A DNA stretch of 64,000 nucleotides from JAOUFP01 sp963801505. Its GTDB lineage: Bacteria; Nitrospirota; Thermodesulfovibrionia; Thermodesulfovibrionales; UBA6898. Of the stretch, positions 1-8,458 are shown piece by piece. Each line of letters starts with the position of its first letter. The first letter of the stretch is position 1. The translations under genes and the position numbers were made by a program. Location of the stretch: positions 255,363 to 319,362 of the forward strand of contig CAWDEY010000011.1 in the NCBI GenBank assembly GCA_963801505.1. Reading direction: 5' to 3'. Under the pieces are notes generated by a model. That model was not told the DNA's origin. It did no database searches and saw only the letters and a list, made by a program, of their open reading frames with translations.

Positions 1-429
1 GCGATGAAGATTGACAGTGCGCTTGAAATAGTAGGGCTACTGGAGAAGGCCCAGGCACACCTTACAGACCTGAGCGGTGGGGAACGGCGGCGTACTTTTA
101 TTGCAATGACCCTTGTTCAGGGTGCGGGGCTTCTCATGCTTGACGAGCCGCTGGCAAACCTTGACATTAAGTATCAGTTTGAAATACTTAAATTGCTGAA
201 GGAACTGAAACTCAATAAGAACATATCCATAATCATGGCGCTGCACGACATAAATATTGCCTTGCAGTTTGAGAAGGTCCTCCTGATCAAGGAAGGGAAA
301 ATGCTCGGCTGTGGCGCCCCTGAGGCAGTACTGACAAAGGGAATGCTGAAGGACGCCTTTGATGTTAGCATCGAGATAAGGAAGCAGGATTCAGGAGAGG
401 CGTATTTAAGCTATGGCAGTAATTTTTAG
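1..429 (+). CDS. ABC transporter ATP-binding protein, C-terminal part (cobalamin/siderophore type)
   Basis: The 3' two-thirds of an importer ATPase that energises uptake through an inner-membrane permease. The frame is open from base 1, so the gene starts outside the window and Walker A is not visible. What is seen: the signature LSGGERRR (about residues 24-31 of the visible part), Walker B LLMLDEP with the D-loop LANLD, and the H-loop histidine in ALHDI. This arrangement matches the FecE/BtuD/ZnuC-like group. It lies directly upstream of cobalamin genes and a B12-regulated TonB receptor, so a corrinoid transport role (BtuD-like) is a reasonable inference, but the sequence alone does not exclude Fe-siderophore or metal uptake. 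The stop codon overlaps the Shine-Dalgarno sequence of the next gene, suggesting one operon. Confidence 0.85.
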   Translation, partial: AMKIDSALEIVGLLEKAQAHLTDLSGGERRRTFIAMTLVQGAGLLMLDEPLANLDIKYQFEILKLLKELKLNKNISIIMALHDINIALQFEKVLLIKEGKMLGCGAPEAVLTKGMLKDAFDVSIEIRKQDSGEAYLSYGSNF

Positions 430-447
430 GAGGCTCAAGCAATCGAG

Positions 448-744
448 ATGAAATCAAAACAGACAAAAGAAAAGACCAAAAGACTAAAGGCCTCTTTTAA
501 ATACTTCGAAAACAGGGCCTGTAAATATTTTCCCTGTCACAAGATGGATATCCAGGATTTCAATTGTCTGTTTTGTTTCTGTCCGCTGTATTTTGCGATC
601 TGCCCGGGCACGCCGCTTTATAAAGAGAGCAACGGGCTTATGTTTAAAAGCTGCACTGACTGTGAATATCCCCACAGGCCTGAGAATTACACGGCGATCA
701 TGGACTGTCTGGTAGCGCTGCTGAAGGAACAGATAGATGAGTAG
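448..744 (+). CDS. Cysteine-rich small-domain protein in the cobalamin operon
   Basis: A 98-residue soluble protein with no signal peptide. Nine cysteines are arranged in pairs and triplets (C..FPCH near residues 25-31, NCLFCFC near 39-45, CPG near 54, then SCTDCEYPHRPE near 70-82), as in the cysteine-rich small-domain family often encoded among corrinoid genes. The layout suggests a metal or Fe-S site, but no enzymatic function is established to my knowledge. AGGAGG at 428-433 precedes the ATG. Its last codons overlap the start of cobU, so it is translationally coupled to adenosylcobinamide kinase. Function in corrinoid assembly or salvage is inferred from position only. Confidence 0.75.
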   Translation: MKSKQTKEKTKRLKASFKYFENRACKYFPCHKMDIQDFNCLFCFCPLYFAICPGTPLYKESNGLMFKSCTDCEYPHRPENYTAIMDCLVALLKEQIDE

Positions 745-1280
745 GTGTCCTGACTCACAGGGTCTGAAACAGAAAGTGATCTTTGTGACCGGAGGGGCTA
801 AAAGCGGAAAAAGTTCCTTTGCCCTCAATGAAGCTGCAAAACATGAAGGAACAAAGGCATTTATTGCAACCGCTGAGGCCCTCGATAAGGAAATGGAGGA
901 AAGGATAGAGAGACATAAGGGAGAGCGGGGTGAAGCCTGGGACACCTATGAGGAACCGCTTAAGATAACGGATACTATCGCAAAGCTGAAAGGCCGTTAC
1001 AGCGTTATTGTCCTGGATTGTCTCACCCTCTGGCTGTCGAACGCCATGCACAGGAATGCTGATATAGAACACGAAATTGAAAATCTCCTGAACATACTGC
1101 GACAAAAAAACCAGGCATATCTATATCGTTTCAAACGAAGTGGGCGCTGGAATAGTACCCGAAAATAAATTGGCAAGAGAATTCAGGGACCTGGCAGGGA
1201 CTATGAACCAGAAGGTTGCGGGGGCTTCTGATGAAGTATTCATGGTGGTAGCAGGCATACCAGTAAAAATAAAAGGCTGA
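737..1280 (+). CDS. cobU: Adenosylcobinamide kinase/adenosylcobinamide-phosphate guanylyltransferase (frame broken once)
   Basis: Bifunctional cytoplasmic enzyme that phosphorylates adenosylcobinamide and adds GMP during nucleotide-loop assembly of B12. The P-loop GGAKSGKSSFA lies near residues 18-28, followed by the KAFIATAEA and VLDCLTLWLSN motifs. The open frame breaks near 1110; the C-terminal family motif (VSNEVGAGIVPEN, then LAREFRDLAG and NQKVA) continues in the +1 frame to the TGA at 1278-1280. Removing one A from the seven-A run at 1104-1110 restores a single reading frame of about 180 residues, the usual length. Start overlaps the preceding gene. cobT begins 12 bases downstream. The break looks like a homopolymer consensus error rather than decay, though I cannot prove it. 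Confidence 0.88.
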
Positions 1281-1291
1281 AAGGAAATTTC

Positions 1292-2362
1292 ATGAAAGTA
1301 GTGCTGCAACAAATATCATCTGTCAATGCTGATTTTTTTGAAAAAGCACAGAAACGGCTTGATAATCTTACAAAGCCGCAGGGCAGCCTCGGCAGGCTTG
1401 AGGAGTTTGCCGGAAGACTTGTGGCAATAACAGAAAATACTATGCCGGAACTCGGACAAGAAGGTGGTTTTCACCTTTGCAGGCGACCACGGGGTTGCTG
1501 AGGAAGGCGTCTCGGCCTATCCAAAGGAAGTTACACCGCAGATGGTCCTCAACTTCCTCAACGGAGGGGCCGGAATAAACGTCCTTGCGCGGCATGCCGG
1601 TGCTGAGGTCGTTGTGGTCGATATGGGGGTTGATTTTGATTTTTCAGCTGTAGGGGCACGGCATGCTGTGCCCCTGCAAATAAAAAAAGTCATGAGGGGG
1701 ACAAAGAATATGAGGAAGGGCCCTGCAATGACCAGAGAAGAAGCGGAAAAAAGTATCAATGTCGGGATAGAGCTCGCGAATGAATATGCAAAAAAGGGCT
1801 ATCGTCTGTTCGGCACTGGAGATATGGGCATTGCCAATACAACTCCGTCAGCCGCCATAGCTGCGCTTCTTACGGGCAGAGCGGTTTCTGAAGTAACAGG
1901 GAAAGGGACCGGTATAGGAGATGATGCCTTAAAGAACAAGATCAGAGTAATCGAGGATGCGATAGCCTTAAATAATCCTGACCATAATGATCCGGTCGAT
2001 GTGCTTGCAAAGGTTGGAGGGACGGAGATTGGCGGCATCGCCGGACTCATTATCGGAGCAGCGGCAAACAGGGTCCCTGTTGTAATAGACGGATTCATTT
2101 CCACTGCCGGGGCCTTGATAGCCTTTTGCCTTGAGCCGAAGACAAAAGACTATATGTTCGCCGCACATAAATCCGTAGAAGTCGGACATACAGAGAATGC
2201 TTGAAAAGATCGGATTAAGGCCGATCCTCGACCTGGATTTACGGCTTGGTGAAGGGACAGGCAGCTGCTCTTGCTATGCTTATGATCGAGGCAGGCTTGA
2301 AAATCTACAAGGAAATGGCGACGTTCGGCGACGCCGGCGTTGCTACAGAGAAAAAGGACTAA
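1292..2362 (+). CDS. cobT: Nicotinate-nucleotide-dimethylbenzimidazole phosphoribosyltransferase (three frame breaks)
   Basis: Makes alpha-ribazole phosphate, the lower-ligand nucleotide of B12. N-terminal motif LTKPQGSLGRLEE (near residue 25), then VFTFAGDHGV, the GTGDMGIANTT active-site stretch, GIAGLI, and the C-terminal LGEGTGAALAM motif are all present, but in different frames. One extra base each near 1456, 2190 and 2263 would join them into a normal protein of about 355 residues ending at TAA 2360-2362, directly abutting cobS. All motif residues are intact after joining, so I regard this as one functional gene with consensus errors; three true mutations in a row would mean a pseudogene. 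A 28-base palindrome at 1650-1677 is translated within a variable loop. Confidence 0.87.
1650..1677. repeat. 28-base palindromic element inside cobT
   Basis: GTAGGGGCACGGCATG continues into its near-exact reverse complement; every position pairs if two G-T pairs are allowed. It is translated as VGARHAVPL in the loop between VDFDF and KKVMRGT, where CobT proteins vary. A mobile small palindrome that landed in a tolerant loop is the likely explanation. Confidence 0.7.
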
Positions 2363-3175
2363 ATGATACAGTTGTTTCTAGCATTGCAGTTTCTGACTAT
2401 CCTGCCTGTAAAAGTACGCGGCACGCTAACAGAAAAAGACATTTCAGGGTCAGTGAAATTTTTTCCTGTTGCAGGGGCCTTTCAGGGTCTTTTGGCTGTT
2501 TGCGCAACACTGGTATCAGTTAATTTCTTCTCCTCTGAAATAACCTCCGGCCTTGTTCTGCTGACATTCATTGTCAGCAACGGCGGGTTTCATCTGGATG
2601 GCCTTGCGGATACCTTTGATGCATTGGCCGTAAAATCAAGCGGAGACCATGCACTCGACAGGGACAGGAAGCTCAGCATCATGAAAGACAGCACAACAGG
2701 CGCCATCGGGGTCATAGCTATAGTCATGATCATACTGCTTAAATTTCTTTTTCTCAATAATTTATTGAATACATCGCAGCCGGACTCCAGCTATGTTTTC
2801 CTGTTTTTTATGCCGGTATTTTCCAAATGGACAATGGTAGCAGTCATGTACCACGGCAATCCAGCACGGCAGGATGGATTGGGAAAAATGTTTATCGATA
2901 ATATCAACTTGGGCAAGGTTATCTTTGCATCCCTGTCATTGGTCCTTTTTTATGCTGCAGCCTACATGCTGTATCTGCACAAGGCATACGGGACCGCGTC
3001 AATAATATTATTCTTTGTCCTGTTTGCTATTTTCTATATATTCTCGATCTTATCGGCAAAGTTCTTCAAGAAGAGGTTTGGCGGTCTTACCGGTGATACC
3101 CTTGGGGCAGCAGGTGAAATCTCGGAAATACTTTTTTTAATGGTGACATCATTATGGTTACAACACTCTATTTAG
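2363..3175 (+). CDS. cobS: Adenosylcobinamide-GDP ribazoletransferase
   Basis: Integral membrane enzyme that joins adenosylcobinamide-GDP to alpha-ribazole (phosphate) in the final condensation of B12 synthesis. 270 residues, close to the family norm. The diagnostic acidic motif GGFHLDGLADTFDAL is near residues 74-88, followed by DSTTGAIG near 112-119. At least five hydrophobic stretches are visible (roughly residues 38-66, 118-140, 150-165, 185-205, 212-232). The ATG immediately follows the cobT stop codon, and the 3' end overlaps the phosphatase gene by 22 bases, so the four genes are tightly coupled. Confidence 0.94.
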   Translation: MIQLFLALQFLTILPVKVRGTLTEKDISGSVKFFPVAGAFQGLLAVCATLVSVNFFSSEITSGLVLLTFIVSNGGFHLDGLADTFDALAVKSSGDHALDRDRKLSIMKDSTTGAIGVIAIVMIILLKFLFLNNLLNTSQPDSSYVFLFFMPVFSKWTMVAVMYHGNPARQDGLGKMFIDNINLGKVIFASLSLVLFYAAAYMLYLHKAYGTASIILFFVLFAIFYIFSILSAKFFKKRFGGLTGDTLGAAGEISEILFLMVTSLWLQHSI

Positions 3176-3909
3176 TCAGACACGGAGAGACAGAAGGGAG
3201 CGAAACAAAACGCTACAAGGGGAGTATAGATGTGCCCCTGTCTGAAAAAGGGATCGACCAGGTTAAAGGATCTTCTGCCTTTATAATGGAATATATCAAA
3301 AAGGCATCTTTTTCAAAACATATGAGTTACTTAAAAGATATCCATAGATCAGCAGATGATGGAGCAGAGGCCCGGAGGAGCGAAAGTCCTGAAGCAAATT
3401 CAGAAATTAAGGACTTTCGGACTTCGGAACTTCAGGCTGTCTATACCTCCAACCTAAGCAGGGCTCTCAGGAGCGCTGAGATAATTGCTGAAGCGTATGG
3501 CTTACAGCCTGTTGAGACACCTGATTTGCGGGAAAGAAGCTTTGGCATATGGGAAGGGATGACCTTCACTGAAATAAAAGAGAAATACCCTGAAGAGTTT
3601 GAGGCCTGGGCAAATAACCCGCTGAGATACAGCCCGATGGAGGGGGAGAGCACAATGGAGGTAAAGGACAGGATCATTCCTTCCCTCAACGGAATACTGG
3701 ACAATCATAAGGGAGAGAGCATAGCTGTCGTTGCACACGGCGGAGTTAACAGGATAATCCTCTGCCATTTTCTGGGTATACCTTTGGAGAATATCTTCAG
3801 GATTGAGCAGGATTATGCTGCAGTGAACATTATCGAGGTGTGGGACAGATATCCGGTCGTTAAACTGCTCAACGGCTTTTCAGTCTGTAGCGAAGAATTT
3901 ATCAGCTAA
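3154..3909 (+). CDS. cobC: Histidine phosphatase family protein, probable alpha-ribazole phosphatase
   Basis: Phosphoglycerate-mutase-like phosphatase that would remove the 5' phosphate of alpha-ribazole phosphate or adenosylcobalamin phosphate. The catalytic LVRHGET is near residues 7-13, the acid-base ERSFGIWEG segment follows DLRE near residue 127, and the second histidine lies in VVAHGG near residue 192. At 251 residues it is about 40 longer than typical. The excess lies between GIDQVKGSSAFI and VYTSNLSRAL (roughly residues 45-90), where the DNA carries an inverted repeat with heptanucleotide periodicity. CobC identity rests mainly on position in the cobUTS operon; a generic phosphatase cannot be excluded. 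A GC-rich hairpin follows at 3924-3938. Confidence 0.82.
   Translation: MVTTLYLVRHGETEGSETKRYKGSIDVPLSEKGIDQVKGSSAFIMEYIKKASFSKHMSYLKDIHRSADDGAEARRSESPEANSEIKDFRTSELQAVYTSNLSRALRSAEIIAEAYGLQPVETPDLRERSFGIWEGMTFTEIKEKYPEEFEAWANNPLRYSPMEGESTMEVKDRIIPSLNGILDNHKGESIAVVAHGGVNRIILCHFLGIPLENIFRIEQDYAAVNIIEVWDRYPVVKLLNGFSVCSEEFIS
3371..3436. repeat. Inverted/heptameric repeat inserted in cobC
   Basis: CGAAAGTCCT at 3381-3390 is exactly complementary to AGGACTTTCG at 3410-3419, and the right arm continues with a seven-base rhythm (GGACTTT, CGGACTT, CGGAACT). It falls in the extra segment of the encoded phosphatase (ARRSESPEA and DFRTSELQ), pointing to a repeat insertion kept in frame. Confidence 0.6.
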
Positions 3910-3944
3910 ATTTATAACATACTGCCGCCTTTGGCGGCGCAAAA

Positions 3945-4090
3945 AGATGTCCCAGGGGAAGCAAGGTGACAAGCCTTCACTGCCCCGCAACTGTAAGGGG
4001 AACGAAAGCCCGTTGCATCCACTGTCCTATGTTATAGGATGGGAAGGTCGGCAAGTAGGACGCCCCGAGTCAGGAGACCCTGGGACATCT
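3945..4090 (+). promoter_or_regulatory. Cobalamin riboswitch
   Basis: The closing stem is explicit: AGATGTCCCA at 3945-3954 pairs over ten bases with TGGGACATCT at 4081-4090. Inside are the conserved AGGGGAA..AGGTG..TTCACTGCCCCGCAACTGT core, the CCACTG and GGGAAGG elements, and the B12 box GAGTCAGGAGACC at 4067-4079. It lies 35 bases upstream of the TonB-dependent receptor start. A small CCCT/AGGG hairpin at 4101-4111 just before the ribosome binding site suggests B12-dependent control of translation initiation. Confidence 0.95.
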
Positions 4091-4125
4091 TATTTACAAT
4101 ACCCTTCGAGGGAAGAGGAGATTAC

Positions 4126-6123
4126 ATGGGAAGAGTAACATGCATTTCAGGCTTCATTAACGGATTGTGGGCAATACTATTGTTGATAATGGTAGCTGTG
4201 CCGGCAATGGCCGAGGACAAGGCAACGCTTGAAGAAGTAGTCGTCACCGCAACCAGATACAACGAAAAGACAGCTGACATTCCAGCGAATATCACCGTCA
4301 TATCTGAAAAAGAAATCAGCAAGTCCACTGCTCAGAATATTCCGGAACTTCTGATGTCTGAGGTCGGTGTACATGTCAGTGATATCAACGGCAACCACCG
4401 TACCTATACAGTAGACTTACGCGGGTTCGGAGAGACATCAGCCTTAAACACCCTTGTTCTTATAGACGGCAGACGCGTCAACCAGTCTGATCTCAGCGGC
4501 GTTGACTGGTCACAACTTCCCCTTGACCAGGTCAGCAGGATAGAGATTATACGCGGCGGTAGGGGAGGAGTCTTGTACGGAGACAGTGCAACAGGTGGTG
4601 TCATCAATATAATTACAAAAGAAGGGGCCGAAGGAGTAAAAGGGGGGATAGGCCTGGAAGCTGGAAGCTATGGCACCTTTAAGACGAACGCCCATGCAAG
4701 CGGCGGCACAAAAGACTTCTCCCTCAATCTTAATGGAGATTATCTGAAGTCTGACGGGTACAGAACCAACAGTGATGTTGAGGCCAAAGATGCAGGCATG
4801 CATGCGGTCTATTATTTAAAGGATTTCCTGAAAATTGATTTCAGTAGCGGATATCACTGGGAAAATGATGGGCTTCCCGGCGCGCTGAAGGAGAGCGATT
4901 TTGCCAGTGGCGCTTCAAGGACCGATTCAATGCATCCGGATGACTTTGCAAAGACCAAAGACTACTACATAAAATTGACGCCCGAGGTCTATTTTGGCGA
5001 AGACAATGTTTTTCGGATAGATACATCTTTCAGAAAAAGGGACTTTCAGTCTTTCAGTTCAGGCGACTGGGGAAGTTTCCTTGGTGACTCGGGCATTAAG
5101 ACCACGAGCATATCTCCTCAGGTCATTTTGAAGAAAAACTTTTACAAGACAAAAAATATCCTGACCGCTGGTATAGATTATCAGAAGACAGATGAGGATA
5201 TTGTAAACACATCTGTCTTCCTTGGATTTTCGTCAGTCGGGAATTTTACGCTAAAGAAGGAGAATTACGGTTATTACCTGCACGATGAGGCAAATATTGC
5301 AGACGTTGTACATGTTTCAGCCGGATACAGACATGACCGCGCAAATTTCAGTTTCAGTCCGAGCAGTCCTGACAGCACTTCCATGTCCAATGATGTGTAT
5401 ACGGCCGGTGTTACATATCCCTATTTCAAGAAATCATACGTTTATGCAAGCTACTCCAGAAGCTTCAGGTATCCTGTGATAGATGAACTTTACAGCTTTT
5501 ATACAAACACAATAAACACTGCCCTTGCACCCCAGACATCCGATAATTACGAGGCCGGTCTGCGACATTATATCACCGATGATATTTATGTGCATACAAG
5601 CGTTTTCAGGCTGGATACTGAAAGAGAGCTGTTTTTTAACCCTAACACATATCAGAATGAAAATCTGGATGGGATGACCAGGAGAAACGGGGTTGAGTTA
5701 TCATTTAATGCAAAGGTCACAAATGACCTGACATTGAGGGGCAGCTATTCATACCTGAGCGCAAAGATAAAGGGCGGCTTGTTTGCCGGCAAAAACATGC
5801 CTGATGTTCCGAGGCAAAAGGCCGGAATGGATATCAGTTACAATATATGTAAGGCCTCTACAGTTATTCTCAATGGCACATTTATAGGTAAAAGACCATT
5901 CGTTAGCGACTTTACAAATGATTTCAGCGATCAAAAGAGCTATGTCCTTTTAAATGTGAAGTATAAGTATCACTGGAAAGCGTTCACGGCATTTGTAGAT
6001 ATAAATAATATTACCAATAAGGCATATTCGGAATTCGGCGTTATAGGCGGGATCCCCCAGGAGAAGGCATTTTATCCTTCACCCAGGAGAAATTTTCTTG
6101 CCGGACTATCAGTCGAATTCTGA
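4126..6123 (+). CDS. btuB: TonB-dependent outer-membrane receptor, B12-type
   Basis: Outer-membrane beta-barrel that imports corrinoids using TonB energy. The start at 4126 is chosen because GAGGAG lies six bases upstream and gives a good signal peptide ending PAMAED; a longer open frame would run back through the riboswitch. TonB-box-like LEEVVVTATR is near residues 30-39, followed by the plug domain (VISEKEI, VDLRGFGET, LNTLVLIDGRRVN, IEIIRGGRGGVLYGDSATGGVINIIT). The remaining ~500 residues alternate in barrel fashion and end in SVEF, the usual terminal aromatic. About 665 residues. The upstream riboswitch makes corrinoid the likely substrate; the exact corrinoid is unknown. Confidence 0.9.
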   Translation: MGRVTCISGFINGLWAILLLIMVAVPAMAEDKATLEEVVVTATRYNEKTADIPANITVISEKEISKSTAQNIPELLMSEVGVHVSDINGNHRTYTVDLRGFGETSALNTLVLIDGRRVNQSDLSGVDWSQLPLDQVSRIEIIRGGRGGVLYGDSATGGVINIITKEGAEGVKGGIGLEAGSYGTFKTNAHASGGTKDFSLNLNGDYLKSDGYRTNSDVEAKDAGMHAVYYLKDFLKIDFSSGYHWENDGLPGALKESDFASGASRTDSMHPDDFAKTKDYYIKLTPEVYFGEDNVFRIDTSFRKRDFQSFSSGDWGSFLGDSGIKTTSISPQVILKKNFYKTKNILTAGIDYQKTDEDIVNTSVFLGFSSVGNFTLKKENYGYYLHDEANIADVVHVSAGYRHDRANFSFSPSSPDSTSMSNDVYTAGVTYPYFKKSYVYASYSRSFRYPVIDELYSFYTNTINTALAPQTSDNYEAGLRHYITDDIYVHTSVFRLDTERELFFNPNTYQNENLDGMTRRNGVELSFNAKVTNDLTLRGSYSYLSAKIKGGLFAGKNMPDVPRQKAGMDISYNICKASTVILNGTFIGKRPFVSDFTNDFSDQKSYVLLNVKYKYHWKAFTAFVDINNITNKAYSEFGVIGGIPQEKAFYPSPRRNFLAGLSVEF

Positions 6124-6150
6124 CAGAAGCGCAGATGAAGGAAATCTGAT

Positions 6151-6899
6151 ATGGAATTGGGTCGCAATCTGACTTTCTCTTTTTTTTACATGCTGCCATG
6201 CTTACTGCTGCTGTGACATTCATCTCTGGGAGGGATGCCATTAAAAGCATCCTTCCTTCGCAGTTGGAGGTTGTTTTGATGGAGGAGACTGCTCCTCCTT
6301 TGCAGCTTAAGCCTGTAGTGCGAAAATCCATGAGTATGCCTTCTATCAAGACAAAAGCAGTCTCCGCGCCACCGCTTGCAGTGCCTTTATCGAATCAGCT
6401 AGTCCCGAAGGTCGCCCCTGAGTCATCTGAAGCTACGAAAAAGGATGCAATCCCCGCTCCGGACAATAAGAAGGGGAGGTCTGATTCGGGCCGGAGCCAG
6501 GGATTCAGTTTTATTAACAATAGCCCGATGTCCGGAGGCCCTGCCGCGGCGCCCATCGCCGGACATTCAGAAATTCAGTCTGCTGTCCGATCCGTCTCTG
6601 GAACACTTGAGGGACGGGGAAAGGGCCGTGCAGATGAAGTGGCTGCAATCAGGGCGGCGATTGAACGCGCAAAAAAATATCCACTGAAAGCCAAACTACG
6701 GGGCACAGAGGGCACAGCTACCGTAGAATTTTCTATCGACATTAAAGGAATGCCTGAGAATATCAAAATAGTTACCAGTTCCGGCTCGGATATCCTTGAC
6801 AGCGCAGCCCTATCCACAATCACGAGGGCAGCCCCTTTTGCCTTCGATATTCGAATCATTAAAGTGCCTATATCATTCAGACTTGAAAAGGAAGATTGA
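6151..6899 (+). CDS. TonB-like energy transducer (frame broken near start)
   Basis: Periplasm-spanning partner expected to energise the upstream receptor. The C-terminal domain is clear: EGTATVEFSIDIKGMPENI, then SSGSDILDSAAL and RAAPFAF, the usual TonB C-terminal pattern. The middle (about residues 40-140) is rich in Pro, Ala, Lys and Ser, as expected for the periplasmic spacer. An ATG at 6151 with AGGA upstream gives MELGRNLTFSF, and the hydrophobic anchor LHAAMLTAAVTFISG follows only if one T is removed from the eight-T run at 6180-6187. Without that correction translation would begin at 6198 and the anchor would be short. No exbB/exbD is seen nearby. Confidence 0.75.
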
Positions 6900-7003
6900 C
6901 CTGGAAAATGTATTTGGAGAGATGCAGATGTTGTGAATAAATTTAGCGCGTAGCGATATTACAAGCAAATCAACGAGTTAAATGAATTCATAAATACTTG
7001 CTG

Positions 7004-7036
7004 CAAAAAAAGCAGGGGAGAGGACCTCCCCTGCTT
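7004..7036 (-). terminator. Terminator downstream of tusA
   Basis: Stem AGCAGGGGAG (7011-7020) pairs with CTCCCCTGCT (7026-7035); on the - strand a run of seven T follows. It ends the transcript of the DsrE-family/tusA cluster. Confidence 0.85.
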
Positions 7037-7049
7037 TCAGCAGAATGTC

Positions 7050-7295
7050 TTAAGTTTTCTGGATATAAAGTTCCCAGCTCTCAGCGAGCTTAACAACTTC
7101 AATAGGATATCCTTTGCCCTCTGCAAATCTGGGGAGTGAATCTTCTGCGGATGCAGGCGCATCGCAGAGGATCTTGAGTATCCCTCCACTGGGCAGTTTT
7201 TCAAGCGCTTTTTTAGTCAGAACAAGCGGGTAAGGGCACACACGACCTAAAACATCAAGGGTCTGTGTCGGGGTCTGTGATTTTAAATCAGCCAT
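7050..7295 (-). CDS. tusA: Sulfur carrier protein TusA family
   Basis: Small cytoplasmic protein (81 residues) carrying sulfane sulfur on a conserved cysteine. The signature GRVCPYPLVLTKKAL (Cys20 in the CPYP motif) is intact and the protein has the family length. It is the last gene of a - strand cluster after three DsrE-family genes, with only 25 bases to the preceding gene. In sulfur oxidisers TusA relays sulfur through DsrEFH to DsrC; here it sits in a dsr island that also carries dsrD, so the direction of relay is not obvious from sequence. Confidence 0.92.
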   Translation of the reverse strand: MADLKSQTPTQTLDVLGRVCPYPLVLTKKALEKLPSGGILKILCDAPASAEDSLPRFAEGKGYPIEVVKLAESWELYIQKT

Positions 7296-7320
7296 TTTTG
7301 TTAAATCCTCCTATGTTGTA

Positions 7321-7735
7321 TTAGCAGAAAAGAAGATGGTCTACTGATTCCATCTCCTTCTGAATTTCACTGTACGGAACAATCTGCGCGTTGGTTTCGC
7401 CGCCAATATCCTCGGCATCCATCAGGAGCGCATCTTCCTTAATGCCGAATTTAGCAAGGTCCTCCTTGCATACCATGACTTTCATGTCAAGGAGCAGGGT
7501 GTTCTTCATATGTCCTTCGATGCTTGTTATGCCGTAATGCTTCATGGCCTGCTGGCCTTTGAGGCAGTTCATAACGCCATCTCCGATGAAGGCGATAGAG
7601 GCCTCGACCAGATCCCCGTCTTTTAAATAGATCTCAACTGACTGACTGGCAGATGGCATGGGTCAAGGCCAACCTTGAGGCCTCGGTTTTGTAAGGAAGC
7701 GCCCTGACAACGAATAAAAGTCTCTTGGTAGCCAT
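7321..7735 (-). CDS. DsrE-family protein (frame broken by a tetranucleotide repeat)
   Basis: Sulfur-relay family protein of about 137 residues. The ATG at 7735 gives MATKRLLFVVRALPYKTEASRLALTHAICQSV, but the frame shifts at a threefold CAGT repeat (7637-7648 on the + strand). With two copies the reading continues as ICQSVEIYLKDGDLVEASIAFIGDGVMNCLKGQ. A single cysteine in DMKVMVCKEDLAKFGI corresponds in position to the sulfur-binding cysteine of DsrE. It overlaps the ribosome binding region of the preceding DsrE-family gene. Either a sequence error, a pseudogene, or a switchable repeat; the conserved residues favour a working gene. Confidence 0.72.
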
Positions 7736-7736
7736 A

Positions 7737-8099
7737 TTAATCCCCTCCTATGTGAAGGACTCTGTCTGCATCAAAGGTGCTGGCAAGATACCAGTCCATA
7801 CTGAATCTCTTGAAACCGTCGGGGCAATCTTCTTTGTGATAACCCCTTGCCTCAGCGCATGCCTCGCAGGCCGTAATCTGGAATTTGCCTGTTGCGATGA
7901 GTTCCTGAATTGTTTTTGAAAGAAACGAATAGTCTTTGAATGCCTTCTGGCCTTTTTTGGCAAGCATGGTGGCATTGCCTGACATCCAATAATCAACGGT
8001 ATGCCCCTTTTTTACTGCTGCCTCAGCCAGTTTCACTGAAAAATCAAGTGACAATGAGCCAACCAGAGATGAAAAGCAGCCAATTGTTAATTTACCCAT
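7737..8099 (-). CDS. DsrE/DsrF-family protein with CxxC
   Basis: 120 residues, DsrE/F-like alpha/beta fold expected from MGKLTIGCFSSLVGSLSLDFSVKLAEAAVKKGHTV and the SGNAT segment. The stretch FQITACEACAEARGY carries a CxxC (near residues 78-81) at the place where DsrE proteins bind sulfur, and a further Cys lies in EDC. Second gene of the relay cluster; its stop codon is just before the next start. The name DsrE or DsrF cannot be assigned with confidence because the family is broad. Confidence 0.78.
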   Translation of the reverse strand: MGKLTIGCFSSLVGSLSLDFSVKLAEAAVKKGHTVDYWMSGNATMLAKKGQKAFKDYSFLSKTIQELIATGKFQITACEACAEARGYHKEDCPDGFKRFSMDWYLASTFDADRVLHIGGD

Positions 8100-8117
8100 A
8101 TCTGCCTCCTTTATGTT

Positions 8118-8415
8118 TTATAACCAGATTGTTTTTTCGTAGTCATTAAAAATAAGATCAACTACATCGCTGTACGTAACTGCTTTTACCCGACTGTCCA
8201 GATTTGCAGAGGTAAATCCTCTGCTCTCGAGGTCTTCAGTCAGTACGTATAAATTAGCAGTTTTCTCGAGAAGGGAAGATGTTTTGCCAGCTTCCTTGGC
8301 TGCTGCATGATAGACTCCGTTGCCGACAAAAATAATGCCGAGTTTTTCAGCAGTTAATCTGTCTACAACATCAGAACCTGTCTCTGTAATCGCTCATGAT
8401 AACGCCGAGTTTCAT
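8118..8415 (-). CDS. DsrH/TusB-like protein (frame broken once)
   Basis: About 98 residues after joining. The frame from ATG at 8415 reads MKLGVIMSDY, then meets a stop; dropping one base near 8384-8388 gives ETGSDVVDRLTAEKLGIIFVGNGVYHAAAKEAG. The central NGVYHA and the C-terminal TYSDVVDLIFNDYEKTIWL resemble the DGVYAA and ending of TusB/DsrH. No cysteine is visible in the joined sequence, unlike the active Cys of many DsrH, so sulfur binding by this subunit is doubtful. First gene after the promoter at 8459-8487; AGGAGG precedes its ATG. Confidence 0.65.
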
Positions 8416-8458
8416 TGTCACACCTCCTAATATTATTGGTTTTAAGGAAAGCATGATT

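Noticed and set aside
484..945. Long antisense frame opposite the Cys-rich gene and cobU
   Set aside because: Shadow of genuine genes on the + strand; no motif or ribosome site.
4039..4125. Upstream ATG at 4039 as start of the TonB-dependent receptor
   Set aside because: It lies inside the cobalamin riboswitch, and the signal peptide and ribosome site fit ATG 4126.
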